Source of the DNA: Dicyema japonicum
Lineage: Eukaryota; Dicyemida; Rhombozoa; Dicyemidae
DNA: 64,000 nucleotides
Assembly (NCBI GenBank): GCA_011109175.1
Contig: RDEW01000023.1
Coordinates: 862,468-926,467, forward strand
Direction: 5' to 3'
In this document: positions 30,060 through 39,790 of the stretch, piece by piece
Layout: each line of letters starts with the position of its first letter
Numbering within the stretch: the stretch's first letter is position 1
Notes under the pieces: generated by a model
The model's input: only the letters and a program-made list of their open reading frames with translations
Databases searched by the model: none
Told to the model about the DNA's origin: nothing
Made by a program: the position numbers and the translations under genes

Positions 30060-31310
30060 TAATGTGAAGAAGACCTTTGATTCTTAACAGATAACATAAT
30101 TTATTCGCAAAACCCCAACTAAATAAACAAGGTAAGAGCCATTAACTAAAGAGGAAAGCCAAGATTTGGGGTCGTCTATATCGGGGCACTTTCATGAGAC
30201 ACCGTATGTCTCTTCTCCGTAAAAAGCCCCAATTACAATGCGAGTTTCACAAGCAATGTAATAAATCACCGATTCTTCTCGTTTTTCTTTCGTGTTCGTC
30301 ATCAAATTCAGATGGTAAATCCAATCCATGTGCGAGTTTAATTGCATAGTTTCGACTGAAGTTAAAACTTTAACTTTCCAGACTTCATCCATTTTACAAG
30401 GCATTTTCTGGCTTGATTGGTTGTTACACAACCATAGTCAGTATGTTTAGCGTTCATGTCCCCAACAAGGATTGGATATTCATTGTTTTCCATAAATTTG
30501 TCAACAGTCCATGGATACTCTCGTAGTTTTTTAGAATAGATTCCTCCGATAGTTATCCATCCCATGGTTGTTTGTAGTTGAATGCTTGCTAGTTCACTAA
30601 GATTTTCTTCATTGATCGTGGGTAGTCTTGTATTTAAAGAAGTTTTGTAGTAAATTAAAGTTCCTGTTCCAGCACAAGAACCAGTCTTACAAAAAAATAT
30701 CTAATGAGTCGTATCCATCAATTTTAAATGGTCTTTTCTTCAATTTAGTTTTGTTTATAATTAGAATATCCATCTGGATCGTGCTGGCTATAGCAACCAG
30801 CACTGAGGCCCGTTTCCAAAGAGAACAGGCATTAATCAGGGTTATCTGACTACTTCTGGTTTTTTCGGTGGCTGCCCTCTTTTCTTAAGAGAGGCACTCT
30901 CTTCTCTGTGTTGAAGCTTCTACTGTTTCTTTTTTAGAAGGTTTCTTATTATATGTCTATTCCAGCCAGTTTTAATTTCTTATTCGTTCCAATTTTGGAA
31001 ACTTCACTTTCTCCATTATGGGCAATTTCTCGTTTTAGAGATAATTTTCCATTCGATTCTTGCTTTCCTTTTGGTCAATTTTGTTTTTCTTCGCTATGTT
31101 AGCTTCAACAGCCTTGGAACATCTTCCATATTGGCAAAGTGGCTGGATGAACCGCAATTCAAACGACTTATTATTGTTTGTAACCGGACACTGCGATCTT
31201 CTATGTGGACCAGAACAAACAAGGCATCTTTCAACATATCTCCATTAGGCCTGCAGATGTTTATCAACCTCGTAGTATATTCCTTCGTCTTGTAGCATCA
31301 GTGGCACCAC
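30060..31310 (-). pseudogene. LINE-F copy 1, internally deleted
   Basis: From the 5' side on the minus strand: a CCHC zinc knuckle (CLVCSGPHRRSQC, C-x2-C-x3-H-x4-C) typical of ORF1 of Jockey/I-like LINEs near 31170-31220; the endonuclease start (TLINACSLWKRASV, DILIINKTKLKKRPFKIDGY); TTMGWITIGGIYSKKLREYP; and the VGDMNAKHTDYGC active-site block. It then jumps at about 30355 directly to the LINE-F 3' end, which matches 31320-31560 nearly base for base. The RT is deleted. Confidence 0.65.
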
Positions 31311-31319
31311 TTACTCACC

Positions 31320-32765
31320 AGTGGACTTTGATTCTTAAGATAACAGATAACATGATTTATTCGCAAAACCCCAACTAACTAAACAAGGTAAGAGCCATTA
31401 ACTAAAGAGGAAAGCCAAGATTTGGGGTCGTCTATATCGGGGCACTCTCATGAGACACCGTATGTCTCTTCTCCGTAAAAAGCCCCAATTACAATGCGAG
31501 TTTCCACAAGCAATGTAATAAATCACCGATTCTTCTCGTTTTTCTTTCGTATTCGTCATCAATTTCAGATGCTAAATCCAATCCATGTGCGAGTTTAATT
31601 GCATACCTTCTTGTCTTTTCTAATTTAGTTAGTAGGACTGATTCCTCCTCTGTTTTAAACCAACCTTGATATCCATATATTAGGAAAGGTTCAATACACG
31701 TTTTGTAGACAAACATAAAAGTATCTGGAGACAAATGAAAGCGGAGTAGGGACTTGAGCATTCCCGTAGCTTTCTCTCTTCGTATTTTGATGTGCTCTTT
31801 AAACGATCCTTTTTTGTTAATGCATACTCCAAGGTATATCAGGTTTTCCGAGAACTTAACATTCCCTGTATCAACATATTGATTCTTCCTATTTCTCGCT
31901 ATCCAGGTTACAGAACTTTTTTCTCTTGATAATGTCAATCCATTATTCCGACACCAATCTTCGATTTTCGACATATGAGCTAATGTTCTTTTCCATGATA
32001 TTGATTTATTTATACTAGTGTCCAAAATTAGAATGTCGTCTGCGTAAATTATCATTTTGGTATTGATGTGTCCGGTTTTGGCACCTCGCTCATTATACAG
32101 TTAAAGAGGAGGGGACTCAAAATTGAACCTTGTGGAACACCTCTACTTAGTTTTATCTTTTTAGAGAGCATATTTCCCACACGAATATAAGACTCTCTTC
32201 CCATAAGGAAGTCTCTAATCCACATGAGCGCCGACTTTCCAATGTTCGCTTTTGACAATGTCTCGAGAAGTCCCTCATGCCAGACACTGTCAAAAGCCTT
32301 GGATATGTCCAAACACGTTGCAGTAAGGTATTCTTTCTTACTTATAGATTCTTGAATTGACTTCCTAAGTTCTCGGATGCAGTCTTCAGTTCCTCTATTT
32401 TTACGGAACCCCCACTGATTGTTTGCAAGAAAATTGTTTTCCTCAACCACTTTTGATAATCTATTGAAGACAATTTTCTCCATAATTTTTGAAGTTGAAC
32501 AAATAAGACTAATTGGTCTATAATTTTCTGGATTAGATCTTGATTTTCCTTTCTTTCCAATCATCCGAACAATCGACTTTTTCCAGGTCGATGGAACGTG
32601 AGCAAGTTTCCACGAGGCATTATAAAGCATGGTTAATGCATCAATTAACATAGCATTTGCATTCTTGAATATTTTCATTGGGATAAAATCCCATCCAGGG
32701 GTTTTGTTCTTGCAGCTACAAATCGCAATTTTTACTTCTTCAGGGGAAATAGGGTACACATAGGA
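31320..32765 (-). mobile_element. LINE-F copy 2, 5'-truncated
   Basis: RT to 3' end only. The 3' UTR contains GGGGCACTCTCATGAGACAC, GATTTGGGGTCGTC-type sequence and a tail with TTGGGGTTTTGCGAATAAATC. The same tail ends copy 1 at about 30060, so the two copies lie head to tail. The 5' limit is in the RT fingers region. Confidence 0.7.
31489..32759 (-). pseudogene. LINE-F reverse transcriptase with one frame break before YADD
   Basis: Frame 1 (32052-32759) reads TPGWDFIPMKIFKNANAMLI, VPSTWKKSIVRMIGKKGKSR, ENYRPISLICSTSKIMEKIV, WGFRKNRGTEDCIRELRKSI, ATCLDISKAFDSVWHEGLLE (motif A) and SRGVPQGSILSPLLFNCIMS (motif B), ending PDTSIPK-stop. Frame 2 (31489-32055) starts in an overlapping ATGA and reads MIIYADDILILDTSINKSIS (motif C), IYLGVCINKKGSFKEHI and CIEPFLIYGYQGWF. 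All three catalytic aspartates are kept, and one indel separates them. The endonuclease is absent. Confidence 0.7.
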
Positions 32766-32769
32766 CCCT

Positions 32770-33105
32770 TCATTGACACCATCCTATCATAGTGATGATT
32801 ATTGCTTTTGATTCTTTTGATCATTCCTAGCATTAAATGAGTATGCTGATTTGCTACTAAACAATATAAAAATCCTTTAGTTTAATGCATATTCTGCCTT
32901 GGTAAAAGTAGCTATTTCACTAATAACATAAATCCTACCAAAAGATCAAAATTTTAAAACCGACAATATTAATGAGTATTTGATTTTATTATAGAGTTTA
33001 GTTTTGTTAATTTATTAACACTTACAATTTTTTGATTTTATAGGTAAAAAAATGTTATTTTTGCAAATTTAAAAAAAATTAATTAAAATATTAGTTTTCT
33101 AACCA
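32770..33105. other. no recognised gene; short repeat near 32828-32890
   Basis: AT-rich. The stretch with CCTAGCATTAAATGAGTATG is a diverged copy of the one at 19048-19120. Confidence 0.3.
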
Positions 33106-33109
33106 AAAA

Positions 33110-33250
33110 AATGTAGGCTATACAGAAGCCGCCTTGGTGGCTATTCCCTATCGAGACTAGAAGTATGAGCAGGAAGTCTATCATTTTCTTAAGAAACTGG
33201 GACGCCTGGTTACACATGGAAACGAGGACGTCGCAACAAGTGGCCCATGC
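33110..33250 (+). repeat. LINE-R C-terminal scrap
   Basis: Reads VYHFLKKLGRLVTHGNEDVA, matching FLKKLGRLA in the 534-1201 copy, with a weak ALVAIPYRD upstream for the 'PVAVET' block. Ends shortly after. Confidence 0.45.
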
Positions 33251-33392
33251 GTATGTGTGGGGCATGTGACATAATACATCATCTTGATGATAAAAAGTGG
33301 ACAACACATGTGTATGAGCACAAATAAAATCATAAAAACTAAACTGTGTGACATAGATAATATATAAAAAAATAACAAGACTATGAATTTAG

Positions 33393-33830
33393 ATGAAGTT
33401 CTTATTGCTAATTTTGTTTGTAATCCAAAATATAATTAGTTCTCAAATTGATGTTAATTTTTGTTATATTCAAGTTGTCCGACGAAAACGAGGACCAACA
33501 TGAATTAGAAAAAAAAGGTTGTGACAACATACTATTTAAGGATTCAGATTTTTTAAGAATCTTTTCAGGAGGAAAAAACCTTCGAGAAGACTAAGATCAA
33601 AACCACGGCTTCTAAGGAGGAGGACCAAAAAAAAATTATTAACAGAAGACAGTTCTTCAGATCGAACAATGTTTTATAATATTATGAAGGACCTTGGAGT
33701 TCAACTAATTAAAGAAATTGGAATTCCTGCAATAGCGAGTCAAGTCATTCCATCAACAAGCGGTGAGGTTTATAACACGGGGGACAATTATGGTGGGTCA
33801 AATGCAGAGATGAGTGGGGGCTCAGAATAA
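33393..33830 (+). CDS. small secreted protein: signal peptide, acidic segment, strongly cationic segment
   Basis: ATG at 33393. Two GT-AG micro-introns, 22 nt (33453-33474) and 23 nt (33518-33540), each remove in-frame stops and leave one 130-residue frame. Residues 1-18 (MKFLLLILFVIQNIISSQ) look like a signal peptide. Residues 19-34 are acidic (IDLSDENEDQHELEKK). Residues 36-66 are extremely basic (FRFFKNLFRRKKPSRRLRSK, then PRLLRRRTKKK). Residues 75-102 could form an amphipathic helix (TMFYNIMKDLGVQLIKEIGI), and the tail is Gly/Ser/Asn-rich. An acidic pro-part before a cationic part is the general plan of many antimicrobial-peptide precursors, but nucleic-acid or surface binding is equally possible. 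I recognise no family. A TATATAAAA lies about 30 nt upstream. Confidence 0.6.
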
Positions 33831-33939
33831 CATTGACTAACGTACTAATAATTAACGTTACTTAGTAAGAACGTTCGAGAATTAATAATCTAAATAATAA
33901 TTGACTTGTTCCTTTTCAAAGTCGACTAGTTAAGTTCCT

Positions 33940-34248
33940 GCTGGGTGGCATAGTGGTTAGTGTCGGGCTAGGTTACGGGTTCAATTCTCGCTGCTGTTCA
34001 CCTGATGGAAGGTTCCACGCATCTACGATGCCAAAAAGTTTGACGAGTGACGCCGTCATCAGTGGATACACACTGCGGAACTAGATTGTCTAGAAAGGAC
34101 CCACACACAAGAAAAAGAAAAAAGAAGTGATCATTCCTTGGTTCTACGATTAGTTAAAATTAACTGTTCTTTGCTTAAATAAAGTGTGTGTCCTGCCTAT
34201 GCGGAGCTATAAATATTATGGTTCTCCTGAAAAGGCTGTTATTATTAT
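33940..34248 (+). mobile_element. tRNA-derived SINE, copy 2 (perfect 13-bp target duplication)
   Basis: Same blocks as the 6.3-kb copy: TGGCATAGTGG, GGGTTCAATTC, CATCTACGATGC, GACGAGTGACGCCGTCATC and GTCCTGCCTATGCGGAGC, ending GGCTGTTATTATTAT. TAGTTAAGTTCCT is duplicated at 33927-33939 and 34249-34261. It begins about 110 nt downstream of the secreted-peptide stop. Confidence 0.85.
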
Positions 34249-34261
34249 TAGTTAAGTTCCT

Positions 34262-34530
34262 AAAAATATTTATGACACGAAATTCGAACACAGAGCATAT
34301 TGTATCTGAAACTTCACTTTGGTATATTACACTATCTCCTGGGTCGATCATTTCGTATATTCGCAACAAAAGTAAAACGAGAGGTCACATTAAACTTGAG
34401 TGGGAGATATTTCATGTGTCAATACCTCAACCATCGACTGTCCAACTCTATGCATGCTACGGTTGCTTCCAATTTACGAAGAGCCGTATTAGCTATAGCT
34501 TCTCTTAAACAAGACACACATTTTATTTAA
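34262..34530 (+). CDS. unrecognised open frame
   Basis: Reads YLKLHFGILHYLLGRSFRIF, ATKVKREVTLNLSGRYFMCQ, YLNHRLSNSMHATVASNLRR, AVLAIASLKQDTHFI-stop. The composition looks like a real folded domain. No family is recognised. It may be a final exon of a host gene, since an acceptor-like AG precedes it (near 34294). Confidence 0.3.
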
Positions 34531-34730
34531 ATAAAAAACAATTATCATAATAAATCGATAGGGAAAACCAAGGAATGCTCTGCTTTTGTAGACAATCCAG
34601 TTCGGCAGTAAATATGTTCACAGATGAGACAAACCATCTCACTATTATTGCGTTAATATTTTGTTTCAATAATTAAAACTATTAACAAATATATTGGCCG
34701 GAAAAGTCTCCAATTTACTATTTAATATGG

Positions 34731-35115
34731 AAGACAGGTACCTTGATAAACATTTACAAACAATACATCGAACCATGCTTCTCGTACGCGTGTGCTTCCT
34801 GGGGACCTTCATTATCATGGACGAACATTAAGAAAATCGAGGACGTTCAAAAGAAGGCATTCAGAATCACGGAGCGGTGGTCTTGTGGGAGACACAGAAC
34901 CGGACCGACTACTCTGGAGGCCCTCATTAAACAAAACTCCAGCATGCAAGAAATTGGCCCTGCAAATACAGTCAGCCGCCCAGTAAGAGCTTGTGTGGGT
35001 ACGAGAGAAGAGCACCGGGAAAAAATGAGGATTTTGGCGGAACGCATCGAAATCACGTGATAGTTAATTTTGGTTTTACCGTGGTCTTGGGTGTTAAATA
35101 AAATAAAAATAAATA
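34731..35115 (+). pseudogene. LINE-E C-terminus and 3' end
   Basis: Reads YKQYIEPCFSYACASWGPSL, SWTNIKKIEDVQKKAFRITE, then KLALQIQSA in a second frame and EEHREKMRILAERIEIT-stop, followed by TTACCGTGGTCTTGGG and TTAAATAAAATAAA. It is the fullest C-terminus of this family in the window. Confidence 0.6.
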
Positions 35116-35689
35116 GATCAAACTAGTGATTTTTTAAATAAAAAAAGAAAACGATCGTCAATCATAGAAAGATTCAATTAAAAAAATTTAATTGATCTAC
35201 ATCTCGAAAATTGAGCTAAATTCTTTATGCATCGTTTTTCCCCACCCATCCTAGTTTTTGTAGTCAGGCGGTATCCAGCTACAATAAATTCAAAAAATAC
35301 TGGAAGGTATCCTCTACAATGCCTCTGGAATTCTAATCCATATAAACCGAAAAGAGTGATAGTGCGACATCGAACATTCAGTTATGAGCCTTGTTGTTAG
35401 CTAAAAGTAGGAGTATTAGACCAAGTTAAGAACTCTGTTGGAGCATGCCGGGATCAATTGAGTAGTAGAGTTTAGAGACGCTCAAAGCATTTAGGATTAC
35501 ACAATGGCGATTATGAATCGGTTTTCCTAAGATTTTTGCAACAAAAATCATGTTAAAAAAGTAATCAATTTTTTCTTAGGCATCCACGAACGTTCGTTTA
35601 TCATATCAAAATAAAAAAAATCTATATATATAAAGTTTGCTATTCAAGTCTCATTTGAAAATTACTATGTGCATGTTTAATATTATTAT
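35116..35689. other. no recognised feature
   Basis: AT-rich spacer without identifiable coding or repeat content. Confidence 0.3.
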
Positions 35690-35955
35690 TATTACCCTCA
35701 GGATCACTGGGTCAAAGAGAAAGAAATAAAAGTTATCATCTAACTAAGTGATCCCAGACCGACAAAAAAGGACGAGTCCGACGGGGTCGATAATCCTGAA
35801 CAGCTCTTCTAATTGGACATGACATCGGCTCAAAATTTCTGTATGATTGTAGATAATTCGATAGTGTATGGAATAGAGGGCAGCTCGGTAAAATAGCCTC
35901 CTTTAAGAGCTTCCGTTGTAATTCGATTAAAAGTGGAGACAATAAAAACATTTAT
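35690..35955 (-). repeat. LINE 3' end fragment
   Basis: The minus strand ends coding with FLS.SGIT-like residues before a stop (GGGATCACTTAGTTAG) and a 3' UTR ending GGATCCTGAGGGTAATAATA. The GGGATCAC...TAATTAG-type end resembles LINE-B and LINE-E, but the UTR differs, so it is another subfamily. Confidence 0.4.
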
Positions 35956-36826
35956 CAGATCGCATTTTATTTGTAAATTTTTTTTAAAGAATGTAAATTT
36001 TTTAGAAAAAATATTATATTTTATCTAAAGGTATTATATATTTATCAAATTGGAAAAATATAATTTTATTAAAACTTGTCTGTCTAGCATTGTTTGTTGT
36101 GAATGCTATACTCGCATTACTTTTAATGAAAAAACTCAATGTTAATTATAAAGAAATGATGTTATTTCGTACCATCAATTCGCTGATAGATTATCACACT
36201 GTTTCAAAAATAATAAATAATCTTTTACAGAGGAAAGACAATATTTTGAAAGATTCTAAAAAATAGCAACCGGTTTTATAGTCAAACAGTTTCCAAAGCT
36301 TGAAGAGAAGCCCGCGAAAGGGTAGATAGCACTATTGATTAGTCTGTTGACTAAACTTGTAGTAGATCGGATTATGTTCGATCCCGCCACCGCTTTGCTT
36401 GCTAAGATGAGACTTTAATAATCATCAATCCTGCCGCCGCTGGAGCTGCAGAAGGATCGAATTTTATTGACAACAGACTTTTCTGAGATACCAGGAACTG
36501 GATGAATGCAAGGTAGAACAACATCAATTTAATCTATTGGCATCGGTGAGCGTTTCTTAGCGATTGTGGGCAAGGTTGAGGCCGAATATGATGCAATAGT
36601 TCCATTTGACTAAACCACCCTAAAAGATGTAAATATCCCTTTCGATTAGTTTTTGTCCAATTCTTCTATGTAGATAATTGCTTATGGTTGACTCCATACT
36701 ATTCTCAAGTCATATTAAAGAGATACCGCGAAAAAGAGATTATAATTCGGAAGAAGAGATTATAAATGTCCGCCTCCGGTCAGATAAATTTTTCCATTTT
36801 CTAAAAAGCCTGCAGTTCCTGTTTAG
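35956..36826. other. no recognised feature
   Basis: AT-rich to 36290, then a more balanced stretch (36300-36600) with broken frames only. No recognised motif. Confidence 0.3.
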
Positions 36827-37137
36827 CCGGGTGGCTTAGTGGTTAGGTGTCGAGCTTAAGTGGCTTAGGCTACGGGTTCGAATCTCGCTGCTGTTCACCT
36901 GGTGGAAGGTTCCACGCATCTACTATGCGGAAAGGGTTTGACGAGTGACGCCGTCATCAGTGAATACTCACTGCGGAACTGGATTGTCTAGAAAGGACAC
37001 TCACACAAGAAAAAGAAAAAAGAAGTGAAGATCATTCTTGGTTCTAAGAAGTGATCTTTACTTAAATAAAGTGTGTGTCCTGCCTATGCGGAGCTAATAC
37101 CACGGCTCCGTGAAAAAGGCTGTTATTAGTATTATTA
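36827..37137 (+). mobile_element. tRNA-derived SINE, copy 3 (11-bp target duplication)
   Basis: The best tRNA-like head of the family: GTGGCTTAGTGGTTAGGTG (A box) and GGGTTCGAATCTC (B box), then the shared body and a tail ending AGGCTGTTATTAGTATTATT. TTCCTGTTTAG is duplicated at 36816-36826 and 37138-37148. The orientation is the same as the other two full copies. Confidence 0.85.
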
Positions 37138-37224
37138 TTCCTGTTTAGTAATTGCGAGGAGAATCCACTTTTGATAACTTTTTATGGAAGCCTCTTTTTT
37201 TCAAAAAGTGAATATTTTACGAGA

Positions 37225-37420
37225 AGGATCTCACTGCAAAGTTCAGTTTGTTTCCTGAGTCTAATTCTTTCAAATCATTGGAGTATCTTATCAGACAGAC
37301 GACTAAAAAAATCTCAATATTCGATTTTATAACACTGGTTGGTACCAAGAAAAACTTCCGACATGGCTTAGGGTAAGTGAAATGTTCAATGTTGACGGCG
37401 CATCTTAGTTGCATTGAACC
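37225..37420 (-). repeat. unnamed coding repeat, copy 2
   Basis: Minus-strand frame with HFTYPKPCRKFFLVPTSVIK and LKELDSGNKLNFAV. It is a diverged relative of 4010-4215 (shared order of SK.-.IE.F, RLSD/RL, ER). Unknown family. Confidence 0.3.
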
Positions 37421-37699
37421 ATCAGCAGAATGGAAATGACGAGACTCGAATAAAGGGCCTTAAGGCCTTATGTCAGGCACTCGTTACACGGGGTCACCAG
37501 GAAATGAATAGTCCTCTATTGTATTCGAGATGATATCATAATGTCTACAATAAATTACTGAATTTAATCAGCATAATATAATCCTTCAAATACCTTCCTG
37601 TATATTAGGAGTTAGATATGTGAATCTATAAGTAATTAATTCTTGTGGTGATGAACACGATTGTTTTTACTAATAATAGTGGGAAATTCCCTCGGACTT
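37421..37699. other. no recognised feature
   Basis: AT-rich; nothing supported. Confidence 0.3.
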
Positions 37700-38640
37700 T
37701 CCTGTGAATAAACCGACTGGACAAAATATTGAGAACGCAGACGAGGTGGTCCGAGGGCTGTTAAGAGTACAAGAAATTGATCCAAATTCACCAACTGAGA
37801 GCAGAACAAATATCAATCTCTCCAAGCGATTATCGGCCAGGCAAATAAGGAGGACAAAGTTGATTGGGTGTGTGAGGTTTTCTGATATCCAAGGCATGAT
37901 TTGGAAGACTACCTCGAGGAGGATGGTTTTTATTAACGAAACCCTTCAATGATAAATTTCATACGTTGACGTTAGTAGCAAACTTAAAAAACTTAGTGAA
38001 ATCCGAAACAGTGTGTACCATTGGTCAAAAGGATCTGGAAACTGGGAAATGTTTCAAAAAATCAGAAATATCGTACTACAAAAATGGTATAGATGAGCAA
38101 TAGTCCACAATTCAAGTGAGGTTAATCACTCACGATGGTAGGAAACGTACAAAGAAAGTGCAATACCAACTTCTTAGAAAGGAGGATTTAATTGCTTTTA
38201 ACGCCACAATAAATAATTATATAATGTAATCTCTACCAACAAATATAAGCGATATTACGGATACTGTTTATGCTGGACAGCGGGCGTATGAGGCTCTCTT
38301 ATAATGTGCCTGAAAGAAGATCGATTGGATCCACCATATGGAAGCCAAGCTTACAAAACTGAGAAAGCAGCTTGAACAAATAACAGAGAAAACTGGACTG
38401 AGAGGAAACCAAAGATAGGACGATGAATAGATACTTTGTCAATATGGATACCGAAAGTCAAAGAAAGGTGAATTAGAGAAAATCAGCGCTTGTATCCAGG
38501 ATTACATAAAGATTGTGAGAAAAGACTTCGAGTACATGAATCTAGAAAGGAATTCAGAAGACATAATAAGTGTTTCGAACTCAACCTAAGATATTTTTAT
38601 CGTGGTTTAGATGAGAGGCATGGCTGTATAAACGTGACGG
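37700..38640 (+). pseudogene. LINE-G remnant (N-terminal and pre-RT region)
   Basis: Contains NIENADEVVRGLLRVQEIDP and LSARQIRRTKLIGCVRFSDI, then QVRLITHDGRKRTKKVQYQL, NISDITDTVYAGQRAYEALL, KLTKLRKQLEQITEKTGLRG, KERX.RENQRLYPGLHKDCE and KEFRRHNKCFELNLRYFYRG. 'RRHN..FE.N...FYR' is a typical pre-RT helix of several LINE clades. The blocks near 38240-38480 match 29.4-29.7 kb. Several frameshifts; no RT core. Confidence 0.5.
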
Positions 38641-38770
38641 TGAAAAAAGCACTTTCCTATGCTGAAAAAAGCACATCCCTACCCATTTTGGAGCCGACAA
38701 GTCTCACTAGAGAAAATGGCAAACGCGTCGATAGGAGTACAACATTTCCTTTTGCTTTTTAAGACACAAC
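38590..38770 (+). repeat. LINE-R C-terminal scrap
   Basis: Reads INVTVKKALSYAEKSTSLPI, LEPTSLTRENGKRVDRSTTF, PFAF, a diverged form of INGIVKRALESAGYPAILEP.GL...GKRPDG.T.FPF. It directly follows LINE-G sequence, so two element types are joined here. Confidence 0.5.
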
Positions 38771-39337
38771 ATGTTATAATAGATACTCTCCGAAAAATTT
38801 GCCCGCTTCAGTCTAGTCTTCATGTTCTAGCCGACTTCAGAAGATAAGGATGTACCTAACCATTTCGAGGAGCATTGTTTGTCCCGTTGCTCTTTAGAGG
38901 TGAGGAATCCTTGGCTCTAAAGCGGACGATCTAGTCCGTCGGATCGGTTCAAAGATCCAAGGGACACCAAGGATCCACTTAAGACGGAATGGCTTTGAGA
39001 GATTAAAAATGTAAGTACACAAACTAACGAATAGGATTTCAATGATTTAATATTTTTTAAATTTTCAAAACTATAAATCAAAATACAATATCACGTTTTA
39101 TATAACTTCATTTCTTTATCTTATTTTAAACTTTATTTTGACATGCACATGTCATTCTCGCCTTATGTTGAAAACGTCATAACGAAATGCGAAAAAAATT
39201 ATGTTTTGAAATGCCTCACAAGCTTCTGGAAGAACGGAAAGCATTTGTTTTGAGCATCAAATATAAACAGTCATTGAACCATTCATATCTTACGCATGTG
39301 GTATATGGGTTCCATTCATCTCTTAGACAAATGTCTT
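38771..39337. repeat. AT-rich; 39000-39120 relates to the tandem-array spacer
   Basis: From about 39010 the + strand contains ATGTAAGTACACAAAC, ATAAATCAAAATACAATATC and ACGTTTTATATAA in the same order as the minus strand of the array spacer (for example 46990 down to 46870). The rest of this stretch shows nothing recognisable. Confidence 0.45.
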
Positions 39338-39790
39338 GAACAGTGGTTCTCAACATTTTTGGTCTCCGAGCCAAATCAATAACTAACAATTGGTTCGCGG
39401 GCCGCAAATTTAAAAAAAAATTAAACTTTATTAACTGAAAATAATGTGAGAATTGAATCTGCTTTACTTGGACTATTCTTTCAAAACAGTTTTATGACGA
39501 CGTACGTAAGAGTTGCATAAGATGTTCATAAGTTAATTGGTTGCGAAATTTGGTTTTGATACGTGTGAGTCGGCTGAACAGATCTTCACAAATATACGTT
39601 GATCCAAATACAAACGCATTTTTATACGCATTCGTAACCAAATGTGAGAATAGCTTGCTTCATAAGTTTCCCTTCAATGTAGGGTTTCATATGCTTTACG
39701 ATAAGATGTTATCAATGACACCACCAAAAACAATTCGACGCGTAATGTTCTTCGCCAAGTTAATCGGGGATATTGTTATATTATTCTGAG
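39338..39790 (-). pseudogene. second hAT: 3' end and transposase C-terminus
   Basis: The end CAGTGGTTCTCAACATTTTT at 39338 and the GCGGGCCGC patch match hAT ends of the Charlie/ZBED type. On the minus strand the C-terminus reads AYKNAFVFGSTYICEDLFSR, LTRIKTKFRNQLTYEHLMQL, LRTSS, aligning with the transposase at 2600-2700. It is truncated at about 39790 by LINE-R. Confidence 0.7.

Noticed and set aside
32052-32060. Programmed frameshift or ATGA stop-restart before YADD in LINE-F.
   Set aside because: Single copy with no conserved slippery site or structure visible. A simple indel is enough.
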